From Chloroflexota bacterium (GTDB lineage: Bacteria; Chloroflexota; UBA11872), in contig JAJEDE010000024.1 in the NCBI GenBank assembly GCA_022821645.1, positions 1 to 64,000 on the forward strand: DNA of 64,000 nucleotides, in the 5' to 3' direction. A program made the position numbers and the translations under genes. Positions 22,800 to 31,333 of the stretch are shown here, in pieces. Position 1 is the stretch's first letter. Every line of letters begins with the position of its first letter. The notes below the pieces were generated by a model. It ran no database searches. It had not been told where the DNA came from and worked only from the letters and a program-made list of their open reading frames with translations.

Positions 22800-24539
22800 C
22801 TAGAACGGGCGCGGTGGATCCTCGCGCTCGCAGGCGACTCGCCGTTCCTCCGGGTACTCGCCGTCGATCAGCACGCGATGCACGTAGTCGTTCACGCAGG
22901 AGTTGTCGGGATACACGCCGTGCGTGGCGTGGTGGACCTCCACCAGGTACCCGTTGGTGAGCTGCTCCGTGATCAACTCTTCCGATTCGATGAACGGCGT
23001 TACCGGGTCACCATGGTTGCCAATCACCAGGATCGGCACGCCGCCGCCATCGAGCGGCCCGGCAAGCGGTTCCGGCGCGAACTGGTCGTAGAACGGACAG
23101 GCGGAAGCCAGTGGCTGGCCCAGCAGCGCGAGCAGCGGAAACTCCACTTCCAGGACGGCATCGTAGGCCTCGCCGTCTCCCAGCCGGGTCGCGCGGTCAA
23201 GCTCCGGAAAGAGCGTCCAGCTGTCGAGGCAGTTGACGTGACCGGGTACCCGAGCCACGAGCGGGCCGTCGTCTTCCCACTGAAACTCGGCGAGCTTGAG
23301 CAGAATCGACGGGTTGTCCAGTTCATTGAGCCAGTAAAGAGCTTCCCAGAGAACCGGCCACAGAAACTCCGCATAGAGGGCCGAAACCACCGCAAACCAG
23401 GCTGCGTCGGGATGGTTGCCCGCAGCTTCATTGACAAGATGCAGTTTCCTGGAGGCGTCCCGGAAATAGCCCAGCGGATCGCCGTTGTTATAGATCGGGC
23501 ACTCAGCGCTGTCGCACGCCGTGAGCGCCTGCTCGAGCAAGTTGGCGATCGGCGCCGTCTCCTCGATTGCGTCGGCCACCCGCCCTTGCCGGTCGGCTTC
23601 GGCATCGACCGGGTTGTCCGCCGCGTCGATGACCATTGCGCGGACCGACTCCGGGAAGAGCGTGGCGAACCAGACTCCCAGCGCGGATCCGTAGGAGAAG
23701 CCCAGATAGGAGACCTGCTCGACCCCCAGGGCCTTGCGAATCTCGTCCATATCTCGCGCCACGTAGGCGGTGTGCAGCACGCTGCCAACCGAACCCATCG
23801 ACTCGATACAGAGGTTGGCGGCAGCCTCACCGGCCGCAATCTCTGCAGGCGTGTCGACCGGCGGGTCGATGGAGCGAAGCAGGTCAAGCCGCTCGCCTGG
23901 ATCGCCGCATCTGAAGTCGGGCTCGGATGCCCCGACGCCGCGCGGGTCGAACCCGACGATGTCGAAGCGCCGCACAAGCTCGGGAGCAAACGGGAGGAAA
24001 CCGGACCGGATGGCTTCGACCAGATTGATGCCACTCTCGCCGGGGCCTCCCGGGTTGACCAGGAGGTAGCCGACGCGTGCATCGGGCTGCCTGGCGCGAT
24101 GCACGTTGAGCGCGATGCTCAGGGTGCCGGCCTCCGGGTCGCGGTAGTCCGCCGGGACTTCCAGGAATGCGCACTCAAAGGCGCGGCTGGATTCACAAGG
24201 CTCCCAGTCGATTCCGACGCCGGCCACAGCAACTTCAGGCGTAGGTGTCGCGGTCGGCGTGGGCTCGGGCGTCGGCGTGGCGGTTGGGGTTGGCGTGCTC
24301 GGCGGCGTGGCGGTTGGCGTGGGTACCGGTGTAGGCGTGGATGGTGGCGTCGATTCCGCGGTTGGCGTGGGCGTGCGGGGCGCCGACGTCGGCGATGGGG
24401 CGCTGGTCGTTTCAGTAACGGCCGTAGGGGTGGCGGCCGGCGCGGAGGCAGGCTCGCCGCAGGCCAGGCCCACCGTGATGACCAGAGCCAGGATTCCGAC
24501 AGCGGCCGTCCGCTTGCGTGTTGTACCGGAGATTCTCAA
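22800..24539 (-). CDS. secreted lipoprotein alpha/beta hydrolase, TAP/proteinase-like
   Basis: 579 residues, TTG start. A signal peptide ends in a lipobox (ITVGLAC), then a Thr/Pro/Ser linker (about 33-108) projects the enzyme from the membrane. The alpha/beta hydrolase domain has the oxyanion loop LLVNPGGPGESG, GFDPRGVGASEP, nucleophile GFSYGS, the acid in GNHGDPVTPF and the His in HHATHGVY, matching the tripeptidyl-aminopeptidase-like (TAP) group with its C-terminal extension. It probably trims peptides outside the cell. The linker DNA is a coding microsatellite-like repeat (24235-24420). Confidence 0.86.
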   Translation of the reverse strand: MRISGTTRKRTAAVGILALVITVGLACGEPASAPAATPTAVTETTSAPSPTSAPRTPTPTAESTPPSTPTPVPTPTATPPSTPTPTATPTPEPTPTATPTPEVAVAGVGIDWEPCESSRAFECAFLEVPADYRDPEAGTLSIALNVHRARQPDARVGYLLVNPGGPGESGINLVEAIRSGFLPFAPELVRRFDIVGFDPRGVGASEPDFRCGDPGERLDLLRSIDPPVDTPAEIAAGEAAANLCIESMGSVGSVLHTAYVARDMDEIRKALGVEQVSYLGFSYGSALGVWFATLFPESVRAMVIDAADNPVDAEADRQGRVADAIEETAPIANLLEQALTACDSAECPIYNNGDPLGYFRDASRKLHLVNEAAGNHPDAAWFAVVSALYAEFLWPVLWEALYWLNELDNPSILLKLAEFQWEDDGPLVARVPGHVNCLDSWTLFPELDRATRLGDGEAYDAVLEVEFPLLALLGQPLASACPFYDQFAPEPLAGPLDGGGVPILVIGNHGDPVTPFIESEELITEQLTNGYLVEVHHATHGVYPDNSCVNDYVHRVLIDGEYPEERRVACEREDPPRPF

Positions 24540-24746
24540 AGCGCGTCCTTCCGTTCCGCCCGATACGGAGGTGCTGTTGACCGTGTTGCTGCGGCGGGCA
24601 GCCTAGTCAGACCTTGTTGTCCGAGATGCAATCCGTGACATCACAGCGTCGACCGCACCGGCCACCCTAAACCACGGTAGTCGGGCCTGAGCCGCCGGTT
24701 CGTGAAATGTCCCACCGAGCGCGCGAAGGCCAAGGCCCGACCTGAC

Positions 24747-25619
24747 CTAGTCCGCGCTGACGAATTCGCGCTCCAGATCCCCGTAGGCGGGTACGCCGAT
24801 GATGTCCTTGAACTCCTCCAGCCCCGCCATTGGCCCGGCCGAGGCGGTGGTGCCATCAGCCACAAGCGCCGCGTAGGTGCGCTGCAGGGCGGCCGTGGCC
24901 GCGAAGAGGCCGGAGAGCGGGTAGACGACCATCATGTAGCCCAGGTCTTGGAGTTCCGACGCCGACAGGAAGGGCGTGACGCCGTCCTCGATCATGTTGG
25001 CGAAGAGGGGAATCTCGTCGTCGAAGGCCGCGCGGACGGCTCGCAGTTCATCCAGAGATCGCGGAGCTTCAATGAAGACAACGTCGGCGCCGGCCTCAAC
25101 GTTGGCATGGCTGCGAGTTATGGCGTCGTCCAACCCGTTGACGGCGCGGGCGTCGGTGCGGGCGATGATGACCAGGTCGTCGTCGCCGCGGGCGTGGACG
25201 GCCGCGCGCAGCTTCTGCACGTGATCATCGGCCGGCACCACGCGCTTGCCTTCCAGGTGGCCGCAGCGCTTGGGCCACTCCTGATCTTCCAGGATGATCC
25301 CGGCGATGCCGGCCTGGACGCACTCGCGGACGGTGCGAATCACGTTGATGGGGTTGCCGTAGCCGGTGTCCATGTCGGCCACCAGCGGAATGTCCACGGT
25401 GTGGGCGATGCGGCGGGCGCGGTCCAGCGTCTCGGTCTGGGTCAGCAGGCCGATGTCCGGCTCGCCCAAGGTGCTGGCGGCCAGCCCGAAGCCGGTGGTG
25501 AAGAACTGCGTGAAGCCGGCCTGCTCGATCAACTTGGCGGACAGAGCGTCGTAGGCGCCCGGCAGCACGATGATCTCGTCGCCGGCCAGCTTCTGGCGAA
25601 GGATGGTCGATTTGGTCAT
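24747..25619 (-). CDS. isocitrate lyase/PEP mutase-family enzyme
   Basis: 290 residues from the ATG at 25619. TIM barrel with D82/D84 (LVADMDTGYGN) for Mg, E111 (GIILEDQEWP) and the active-site loop K117-R-C119-G-H121 found in 2-methylisocitrate lyase and isocitrate lyase-type enzymes that make or break C-C bonds through a Cys base. PEP mutases with C-P chemistry carry a different loop, so a lyase is more likely. Possible reactions are methylisocitrate cleavage or oxaloacetate decarboxylation. It is divergent from the next oxidoreductase. Confidence 0.86.
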   Translation of the reverse strand: MTKSTILRQKLAGDEIIVLPGAYDALSAKLIEQAGFTQFFTTGFGLAASTLGEPDIGLLTQTETLDRARRIAHTVDIPLVADMDTGYGNPINVIRTVRECVQAGIAGIILEDQEWPKRCGHLEGKRVVPADDHVQKLRAAVHARGDDDLVIIARTDARAVNGLDDAITRSHANVEAGADVVFIEAPRSLDELRAVRAAFDDEIPLFANMIEDGVTPFLSASELQDLGYMMVVYPLSGLFAATAALQRTYAALVADGTTASAGPMAGLEEFKDIIGVPAYGDLEREFVSAD

Positions 25620-25739
25620 GAATTTGAGTCCAGCGAGTCGGAGTCGCCGCGATTGTGCCGAATGGACCGTCGCCCGGCAGGTTGCCGCCGCGGGACGGCT
25701 GGGTGAGCATGGCGCGGCGGTGGGCAGGGAGGTGGGCTG

Positions 25740-26840
25740 ATGGCAGGCAAGTACCGGGTCGCGATTATTGGAACGGGCCGCATGGGCGGGTTGATTGAGG
25801 ACGAGATACCGCTTGGGGACCCGAACCTCCCCTACGGGCACTTCTCGGGCTACCAGTACATCGAGGAGACCGAGGTGGTGGCCGTGGCCAACCGCGGGGC
25901 CGAGCGCCTGCAGCGATTCAGCGAGCGGTTCGGGATCGCCAACACCTATCTCGACTACCGCGAGATGATCGACAAGGAGCAGCCGGACATCGTCAGCGTC
26001 ACCACGCCCTCGTTCGCGCGGGCCGAGCCGCTGATCTATTGCGCCGAGCACGGCGTAAGGGCCATCTACAGCGAGAAGGGGCTGTGCGCCTCGCTGGCCG
26101 AGGCGGACCGGATCCGGGATGCGATGACGCGCAACGGCGTGGCGTTCAACTGGGGCGCCATGCGCCGCCACAACGTGGGCTTTCGGTTGCTGGCGGACGC
26201 AATCGCCGCCGGCGAGATCGGCGAACCCGGGGCCGTGCTGATGCTGACCTACACCGACCTCATCAAGCACCACCCGCACACGCTGGACCTGGTCTCAATG
26301 CTGCTGGGCGACCCGCAGCCGCAGTGGGTGAGCGGCCGCTTGATCGAGGCCGGCGACCCGTTCGACCCCGAGCCGCGACGCGCGCACCCGGAATACGACG
26401 CCGAGAACCACCGCTACCTGCCCTCGCCGGGCTGGGAGGTCGCGGATCCGTACGTCGGTCACTTCCAGGTCGGCTACGCCAACGGGGCCGTGGGCTACTT
26501 CATCCCGCATCGCGGGTTCCTGGACGTGCACGTGCTGGGCAGCGAGGGCCGGGCCTACTCGCTGGATAACGGTCTGATGTTCGAAATCCGCCACAGCCTC
26601 GGCTCCAACCCCGACGACGTCACCACGCGCAAGCTCTACGCGCAGGGCGAACCGCCCACCGTCAACACCATCCGCGACCTGATCAACTCGCTGGAAACCG
26701 GCGAGCCGACGCGCGGGAACATTGACGTGACCATGCAGTCGGTGGAAGTGCAGTTCGCGATTGCGCACTCGCACCTGGCCGGCGGGGCGCGGGTGGAGGT
26801 GCCGGTGGCGGACCGGAGCCTGTACATCCCCGGAGGCTGA
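25740..26840 (+). CDS. Gfo/Idh/MocA-family oxidoreductase
   Basis: 366 residues. Rossmann motif VAIIGTGRMGGLI, then VVAVANRGAERLQRFSERFG and the position equivalent to EKP reads SEKGLCAS, so the usual Pro is replaced by Gly. The second domain has TDLIKHHPHTLDLVSMLLGD, where His-x3-Asp fits the catalytic helix. It shares less sequence with the copies at 13684 and 53892 than family members in one operon usually do, so it likely acts on a different sugar-type substrate. Confidence 0.83.
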   Translation: MAGKYRVAIIGTGRMGGLIEDEIPLGDPNLPYGHFSGYQYIEETEVVAVANRGAERLQRFSERFGIANTYLDYREMIDKEQPDIVSVTTPSFARAEPLIYCAEHGVRAIYSEKGLCASLAEADRIRDAMTRNGVAFNWGAMRRHNVGFRLLADAIAAGEIGEPGAVLMLTYTDLIKHHPHTLDLVSMLLGDPQPQWVSGRLIEAGDPFDPEPRRAHPEYDAENHRYLPSPGWEVADPYVGHFQVGYANGAVGYFIPHRGFLDVHVLGSEGRAYSLDNGLMFEIRHSLGSNPDDVTTRKLYAQGEPPTVNTIRDLINSLETGEPTRGNIDVTMQSVEVQFAIAHSHLAGGARVEVPVADRSLYIPGG

Positions 26841-26859
26841 GCCGTCGGCGTCGGCCGAA

Positions 26860-26895
26860 TTGCCACCATGACAGCATGCTGGCATACTGTCATGG
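26860..26895 (+). promoter_or_regulatory. promoter and operator of the RHH/PIN operon
   Basis: TTGCCA (26860-26865), 17-bp spacer, CATACT (26883-26888). A perfect inverted repeat CCATGACAG (26866-26874) and CTGTCATGG (26887-26895) brackets the spacer and overlaps the -10, as expected for binding by the RHH antitoxin encoded 22 bp downstream. Confidence 0.65.
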
Positions 26896-26917
26896 TTGAT
26901 TGCACGGAGCCGGAGGC

Positions 26918-27166
26918 ATGCGGCGCACGCAAATCCAGTTGGACGAGCCGCTGTACGAATTAGCGAAGCAGCGCGCCTTTGCGGAGGGCAAGTCCATGTC
27001 CGCAGTCGTCCGCGAAGCGGTGGCGCAATATGTGGTCTCGCCCACCAAGCGGCCGGACTCGCTGGAGAGCTTCAGCTTCATTGGCTCGGGCCGCTCGCAG
27101 CCTGACGGTCCGCAGCCGCTGTCGGAGCGTCACGACGAGGCGCTGGCGGAGGACTTTGGCGGCTGA
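26918..27166 (+). CDS. ribbon-helix-helix antitoxin (VapB-like)
   Basis: 82 residues from the ATG at 26918 with CGGAG upstream. MRRTQIQLDEPLYELAKQRA and EGKSMSAVVREAVAQYV form the RHH DNA-binding fold; the tail up to DEALAEDFGG is the flexible toxin-neutralising segment. Its stop overlaps the PIN start. Autoregulation through the palindrome just upstream is likely. Confidence 0.87.
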   Translation: MRRTQIQLDEPLYELAKQRAFAEGKSMSAVVREAVAQYVVSPTKRPDSLESFSFIGSGRSQPDGPQPLSERHDEALAEDFGG

Positions 27167-27555
27167 TCTTCTTTGACACGTCGGCCGCGCTCGCCCTGGC
27201 GGACGTCAACGATCTGCACCACGCCCGCGCCGTGCGGGCCATGCAGCGCGTCGTGACCAGCGGCCAGCCGCTGCTGACGCACAACTACGTGCTGATCGAG
27301 ACCGTCGCGCTCTTGCAGCGTCGCCTGGGCATGCCCAGCGCTCGCGCCTTTCTATCCGACGCGCAGAACTTCACGCTGCACTGGGTCACGCCGGACGACC
27401 ACGCCGAGGCCGTGGCGCTGTTCGAGCAGCGCAACCGGCGGGGCCTGAGCCTGGTGGACTGCATGAGCTTTGTTGTGATGCGCAAGTACCGGTCGACCGC
27501 CGCGCTGGCCTATGACGCGGACTTTCAGGCCGAAGGCTTCGAGGTCTTCGAGTAG
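27163..27555 (+). CDS. PIN-domain toxin (VapC-like), apparent CTG start
   Basis: 130 residues with a complete PIN set: D5 (LIFFDTSAALALAD), E46 (YVLIETVALL), D99 (LSLVDCMSFVVM) and D118 or D120 (LAYDADF). An ATG exists only at 27241, which would remove the first catalytic Asp. Reading back, the frame has no ATG, GTG or TTG before the antitoxin stop, but CTG at 27163 overlaps that stop as CTGA and gives the canonical N-terminus. Start by coupled reinitiation at CTG is therefore my choice. Confidence 0.85.
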   Translation: MIFFDTSAALALADVNDLHHARAVRAMQRVVTSGQPLLTHNYVLIETVALLQRRLGMPSARAFLSDAQNFTLHWVTPDDHAEAVALFEQRNRRGLSLVDCMSFVVMRKYRSTAALAYDADFQAEGFEVFE

Positions 27556-27606
27556 TCCGCGCCGCCGCGCCTTCAGAGCGAGACGTCCGATGGCCTTCCG
27601 TGCGCC

Positions 27607-27984
27607 CTAGCGCTCCAGCAATTCGATTTCGTAGCCGTCGGGGTCGTCGACGAAGGCCATCTTGAGGCCGGTGGGGAAGCTTTCGCGCCAGTGGTCGGGC
27701 CAGATTTCCAGGCCCTTGCCTTCCAGCTCATCGCAGAAGGCGATCAGATCGGGCACGCCGATAGCGAAGTGCATGAGGTCTTCGGGGACGTTGAGGTCGT
27801 AGTCCGCCGAGTAGGTGAGTTCGATGGTGTGGTCGTTGCCCGGCAGTTCCAGGTGGACGATCTGGTTGCCGTGGGGCGAGCGCTCGGAGCGGCTGAAGAC
27901 CTTGAAGCCGAGGTTGTCCTCGTAGAAGCGGATCGACTGTTCCAGGTCGCTGACGCGGATGCGGGTGTGCAGGAGTTTGTACAT
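27607..27984 (-). CDS. glyoxalase I-like VOC protein
   Basis: 125 residues from the ATG at 27984. Two VOC modules: LLHTRIRVSDLEQSIRFYED with NLGFKVF, and MHFAIGVPDLIAFCDELEGK ending AFVDDPDGYEIELLER. Metal ligands H6, E52-region, H75-region and the final Glu fit lactoylglutathione lyase, which isomerises the hemithioacetal of methylglyoxal. Whether this organism uses glutathione or another thiol is unknown. Confidence 0.85.
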   Translation of the reverse strand: MYKLLHTRIRVSDLEQSIRFYEDNLGFKVFSRSERSPHGNQIVHLELPGNDHTIELTYSADYDLNVPEDLMHFAIGVPDLIAFCDELEGKGLEIWPDHWRESFPTGLKMAFVDDPDGYEIELLER

Positions 27985-28123
27985 GGGGACCTCGGGGGTG
28001 GGGTGGGCGCGCCATCGTCGCACGTTCGCCCGGAGCGGGCCGCCCAGACGCCAGACCTGAAGGCCACGCCGCCGCTGGTTGCGCCGGCACGTGGTACGTT
28101 GAAATCAGCCGCCCGTCCCATCG

Positions 28124-28585
28124 TTGGAGCGCCCTTCCCTGAGCGTTGAGGCCTGGACCATCATCGGAACGACTCTTGGCACGGGGGCGGTGATGCTTGG
28201 TGTGGTGTTGGGCGTGATGCTCAAACTCTGGAGCGACACCAACCGTCGCATCGACCACCTTGAGGTGAGCCTGCGCGCGGAAATGCGGGCGATGCGCGAC
28301 GAACTGAAGGGCGACATCGCGGCGGTGCGAGACGAGTTCCACCGTGAAGTCAGCGCGGTGCGGGTCGATACCAGCGCCAGTATCGAGCGCCTGAGCGACC
28401 GCCAGCACGCCGACGCCAACGCAATCAACGCGCGGCTGGACGTCCTGCTGCTTACCCGCGGTTCGCTGCCGGGGACGCCCGACGCCGCTCCGGTTTCAGG
28501 TGAGCAGCAGCCCGCTACCGCGGCCGAGTCCTCTCCCGAGTATCGGGTTCCCCCACGTGAGGGCGGCGGCTCCGACCGGCCCTAA
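28124..28585 (+). CDS. small membrane-anchored coiled-coil protein
   Basis: 153 residues if the TTG at 28124 is used; a later start is possible. One transmembrane helix (about 13-35, IGTTLGTGAVMLGVVLGVML) is followed by about 65 residues of charged heptad-like sequence (LEVSLRAEMRAMRDELKGDI through ERLSDRQHADANAINARLDV) and a Pro/Ser-rich tail. No family assigned. It resembles the small coiled-coil membrane protein at 49725 in plan, not in sequence. Confidence 0.55.
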   Translation: MERPSLSVEAWTIIGTTLGTGAVMLGVVLGVMLKLWSDTNRRIDHLEVSLRAEMRAMRDELKGDIAAVRDEFHREVSAVRVDTSASIERLSDRQHADANAINARLDVLLLTRGSLPGTPDAAPVSGEQQPATAAESSPEYRVPPREGGGSDRP

Positions 28586-28609
28586 GCGCCGGGCACACCG
28601 CCCAACCCG

Positions 28610-29332
28610 TCAGGCCTCTTTAGCGAACGGGTTGGTCCAGAACGGAACGATGGAACGACCCGCCCGGCGGGCCAGCGCGACGTAGAGGGCGGGACCGCCA
28701 AACGCCACGGCCCATGGAATCACGTGCTCGAACCAGAGGCTGGGCGTCAGGAAGTCGTGCACCAGCTTGTCGTCCACGATCAGCACGACGGCGATGCGGA
28801 AGATGAGCGCGCTGCCGATGTAGATGATGATCGGCGCCTTTTCGGTGGCCAGCGCGATCAGGCCGGCACCGACGAACAGCAGCGGGATCGACAACGCCAG
28901 GCCGAAGACCAGCAGCGGAATGTTGCCGTGGGCCGTGCCCGCGACGGTCAGCACGTTGTCCAGGCTCATGACCACGTCGGCCAGGATGATCAGGCGAATG
29001 GCCTCCGGGAAGGTGGTGGCGGCCTCGTGCTCCTCGTCGCCCTCGGGCTTCAGCAGCCGCCAGGCGACCCAGAACAGGGCCAGGCCCCCGATCAACGAAA
29101 TGGCCGGCGCCTGCAGGAGAAGGGTGGCGATGGAGGCCAGCGCGATGCGCAACACCACGGCGCCGCCGGCCCCGATGATGATGGCATAGCGCCGTTGGCG
29201 CCCCTGCAAGCGGCTGGCGACCACGCCGATGACCACCGCGTTGTCGCCGCTGAGGATCAGGTCGAACAGGATGATCTGCCCGAGCGCGGCCGGGTCCTTC
29301 ACGATGTCCTGGACGATTTGTCCAATGTCCAT
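28610..29332 (-). CDS. TerC-family integral membrane protein
   Basis: 240 residues with about seven membrane helices. The two conserved Asp motifs are ILSGDNAVVIGVVASRL (near residue 27) and ADVVMSLDNVLTVAG (near 119), characteristic of TerC/YjbE proteins that export Mn or supply metals to secreted enzymes. I looked for a yybP-ykoY-type Mn riboswitch in the 140 nt upstream and saw none. Confidence 0.9.
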   Translation of the reverse strand: MDIGQIVQDIVKDPAALGQIILFDLILSGDNAVVIGVVASRLQGRQRRYAIIIGAGGAVVLRIALASIATLLLQAPAISLIGGLALFWVAWRLLKPEGDEEHEAATTFPEAIRLIILADVVMSLDNVLTVAGTAHGNIPLLVFGLALSIPLLFVGAGLIALATEKAPIIIYIGSALIFRIAVVLIVDDKLVHDFLTPSLWFEHVIPWAVAFGGPALYVALARRAGRSIVPFWTNPFAKEA

Positions 29333-29474
29333 CAGGTCAGCCTCGTTTGCTTGTGCTGCAACAGAGCCTCACGCGGTCTGGGGTGCCAGGCCGCTACCGA
29401 CAGCCGGCAGAAGCCGCGGCTAGTTTACGTGGGCCGCTCGGATCGGGCACCGTGCGCGGTTCACTTGAAGCCCG

Positions 29475-30449
29475 CTATTGGAGCCGGACGCGGCTGGCGC
29501 GGACCTCGTGAGCGCCGTTGGCCGTGGAGGTCTCGTACACATAGAACAGTGAATCGCCCAGGACGGCGTAGTCCAGATAGCGCAGGCAGCGGGCTCCGGC
29601 GTGGCCCTGCAGCAGTGGGCCGTCGTTGGAGTGGCGCATGGTGGTGCCGAGGTCCTGCGAGAAGACCATGCCGGTGCGGTCTTCGTACACGTCGCCCTTG
29701 GTGGTGCGGCCGTCGTAATAGATCAGGAAGCCGGCGTCGGTGGGCATGACGGTGCTGACGCGGGTGACGTTGGCGTCCCAGCCTTTGCCGGGGGTGACGA
29801 TGTCGCGCTCGAAGCCGAAGCGGCGGCCGTCGGCCGAGACCCAGAGGCCGGTGGGGTGTTCCACCAGCCCGGTGGTGAAGACGTTGCCGGTGCCGTGCAA
29901 CTGTTCGGGCGTGGCGCCGTCGGCCACGCGGTCGCGCGGGCCGTAGCCGGCGAACAGGTAGAACAGGCCGTCCAGCAGCAGCACCACGGGGTCCTTGACG
30001 CCTTCCGAAAAGGTGTTGGCGGCATCCAGCACCGGGATGCGCCGGGCGGGATTGAGGGCGGCGAGTTCGTCGGCTTCCAGCAGGTCGATGCGCCAGCGGC
30101 GGTCGGCGGGATCCAGGTAGCTGACGTAGTAGCGCCAGGCGCCGCCGGGGACGCGCACGAGGGCGCAGCGCTCGATGGATTCGGTCGCGAACTGCTCAGC
30201 GGTGCAGGCCCAGACCGGTTCGAGCGTGGCGATGTCGCGCAGCCGGTAGATCTCGGACTTCCAGCCGCGGCCCTGGTCCAGCGGGCGGCGCCAGCGGACG
30301 CTCAGGTAAAGCGCGTCCTCGTCCAGCCAGAGCGCGGGCGCGCCGACCCAGTAGCCGGGAGCGTCGACCTCGGGGCTGAGGAGCGTGACGCCTTCGGCCG
30401 AATCGAACAGCGGCACCCCGCCAATTGGCGCGCGCGGCGGCATGGGCAT
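29475..30449 (-). CDS. glycosidase-like beta-propeller protein
   Basis: About 324 residues; the start is uncertain (ATG at 30449, 30443 or 30497). Successive blades contain YWVGAPALWLDEDALYLSVR, EIYRLRDIATLEPVW, WRYYVSYLDPADRRW, VKDPVVLLLDGLFYLFAGYG, HPTGLWVSADGRRFGFERD and GFLIYYDGRTTKGDVYED, fitting a five-bladed GH43/GH130-like propeller. No signal peptide. The acidic catalytic residues cannot be assigned with confidence. Confidence 0.62.
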   Translation of the reverse strand: MPMPPRAPIGGVPLFDSAEGVTLLSPEVDAPGYWVGAPALWLDEDALYLSVRWRRPLDQGRGWKSEIYRLRDIATLEPVWACTAEQFATESIERCALVRVPGGAWRYYVSYLDPADRRWRIDLLEADELAALNPARRIPVLDAANTFSEGVKDPVVLLLDGLFYLFAGYGPRDRVADGATPEQLHGTGNVFTTGLVEHPTGLWVSADGRRFGFERDIVTPGKGWDANVTRVSTVMPTDAGFLIYYDGRTTKGDVYEDRTGMVFSQDLGTTMRHSNDGPLLQGHAGARCLRYLDYAVLGDSLFYVYETSTANGAHEVRASRVRLQ

Positions 30450-30556
30450 TCCGGATGGAGGCGTGGGCGGGCAGTTTCCCACAGGTCCGTCGGGCACTCG
30501 ACAGGGCTGGCGGCCGCCGCCATAGTCCTAAGCGACAGCCCGCACGCGAGCGCACC

Positions 30557-31333
30557 ATGGAGTACCTGCCCCTCGGACGAACGACGACACAGATTCCCAA
30601 GATCGGGTTTGGCGCCTGGCAGTACCGGGGCGGCGCGGGCGTGCTGCGCCGGGCGCACGAACTGGGCGCGGCCTTTGTGGACACGGCCGAGGCCTACGGC
30701 ACGGAAGCGCAGGTGGCGAAAGACATCGGGGACCTGCGCGACGAGTACTTCATCGCCACCAAGGTCTCGCCCGCCAACCTGGCCTATGACGACGTGCTGT
30801 CTCACGCCGACGCCAGCCTGGAGCGGCTGGCGACCGACCGGATCGACCTGTACCAAGTGCACCACCCGAACCCCGACATCCCAATCCCGGAAACCATGCG
30901 GGCCATGCGCCGATTGGTCGCCGACGGCAAGGTGCGCTTTGTGGGCGTGAGCAACTACTCGGTGGATGACATGCAGGAGGCGCAGGACGCGCTGGGCGAC
31001 GTGCCCCTGGTCGCGAACCAGGTGCGCTACAGCGTGGCGGCCCGCCAGATCGAGGACGCCGTGCTGCCGTACTGCCAGGAGCACGGGATCACCGTGATCG
31101 GCTTCAGCCCGCTAGTAAAGGGGATGTTCGGCGACCCGGCGCTGGAGCGGCTGGACGAGGTCGCGGCCGAGGTAGGCAAGACGCCGGCCCAGGTGCTGCT
31201 GAACTGGGTGATCGATCGGCCCGGCGTGATGGCGATTCCCAAGACCGACCGGGTGGAGCGGGTGGACGAAGCCGTGGGCGCGGTGGGCTGGTCGCTTACC
31301 GCGGATCAGCGGCGGAAGCTGACGGGGGACTAG
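30557..31333 (+). CDS. aldo/keto reductase
   Basis: 258 residues from the ATG at 30557. TIM-barrel AKR with the full catalytic tetrad: D42 and Y47 (FVDTAEAYGTE), K69 (FIATKVSP) and H102 (LYQVHHPNP), plus the NADPH-binding end GVMAIPKTDRVERVDEAVGA. At 258 residues it is short for the family. Its 3' end overlaps the convergent pseudouridine synthase gene by 38 bp. Likely substrates are sugar-derived aldehydes or ketones (inference from neighbours). Confidence 0.9.
   Translation: MEYLPLGRTTTQIPKIGFGAWQYRGGAGVLRRAHELGAAFVDTAEAYGTEAQVAKDIGDLRDEYFIATKVSPANLAYDDVLSHADASLERLATDRIDLYQVHHPNPDIPIPETMRAMRRLVADGKVRFVGVSNYSVDDMQEAQDALGDVPLVANQVRYSVAARQIEDAVLPYCQEHGITVIGFSPLVKGMFGDPALERLDEVAAEVGKTPAQVLLNWVIDRPGVMAIPKTDRVERVDEAVGAVGWSLTADQRRKLTGD

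Noticed and set aside
24235-24420. GGCGTNGG microsatellite-like repeat
   Set aside because: Encodes the Thr/Pro linker of the lipoprotein hydrolase, in frame. Same for 37400-37520.
22878-24638. 586-residue open frame on the plus strand
   Set aside because: Antisense to the lipoprotein hydrolase; its Gly/Arg runs are the complement of the TPTP linker.
29333-29474. possible yybP-ykoY Mn riboswitch before the TerC gene
   Set aside because: The expected conserved loops are not visible in the 140 nt upstream.
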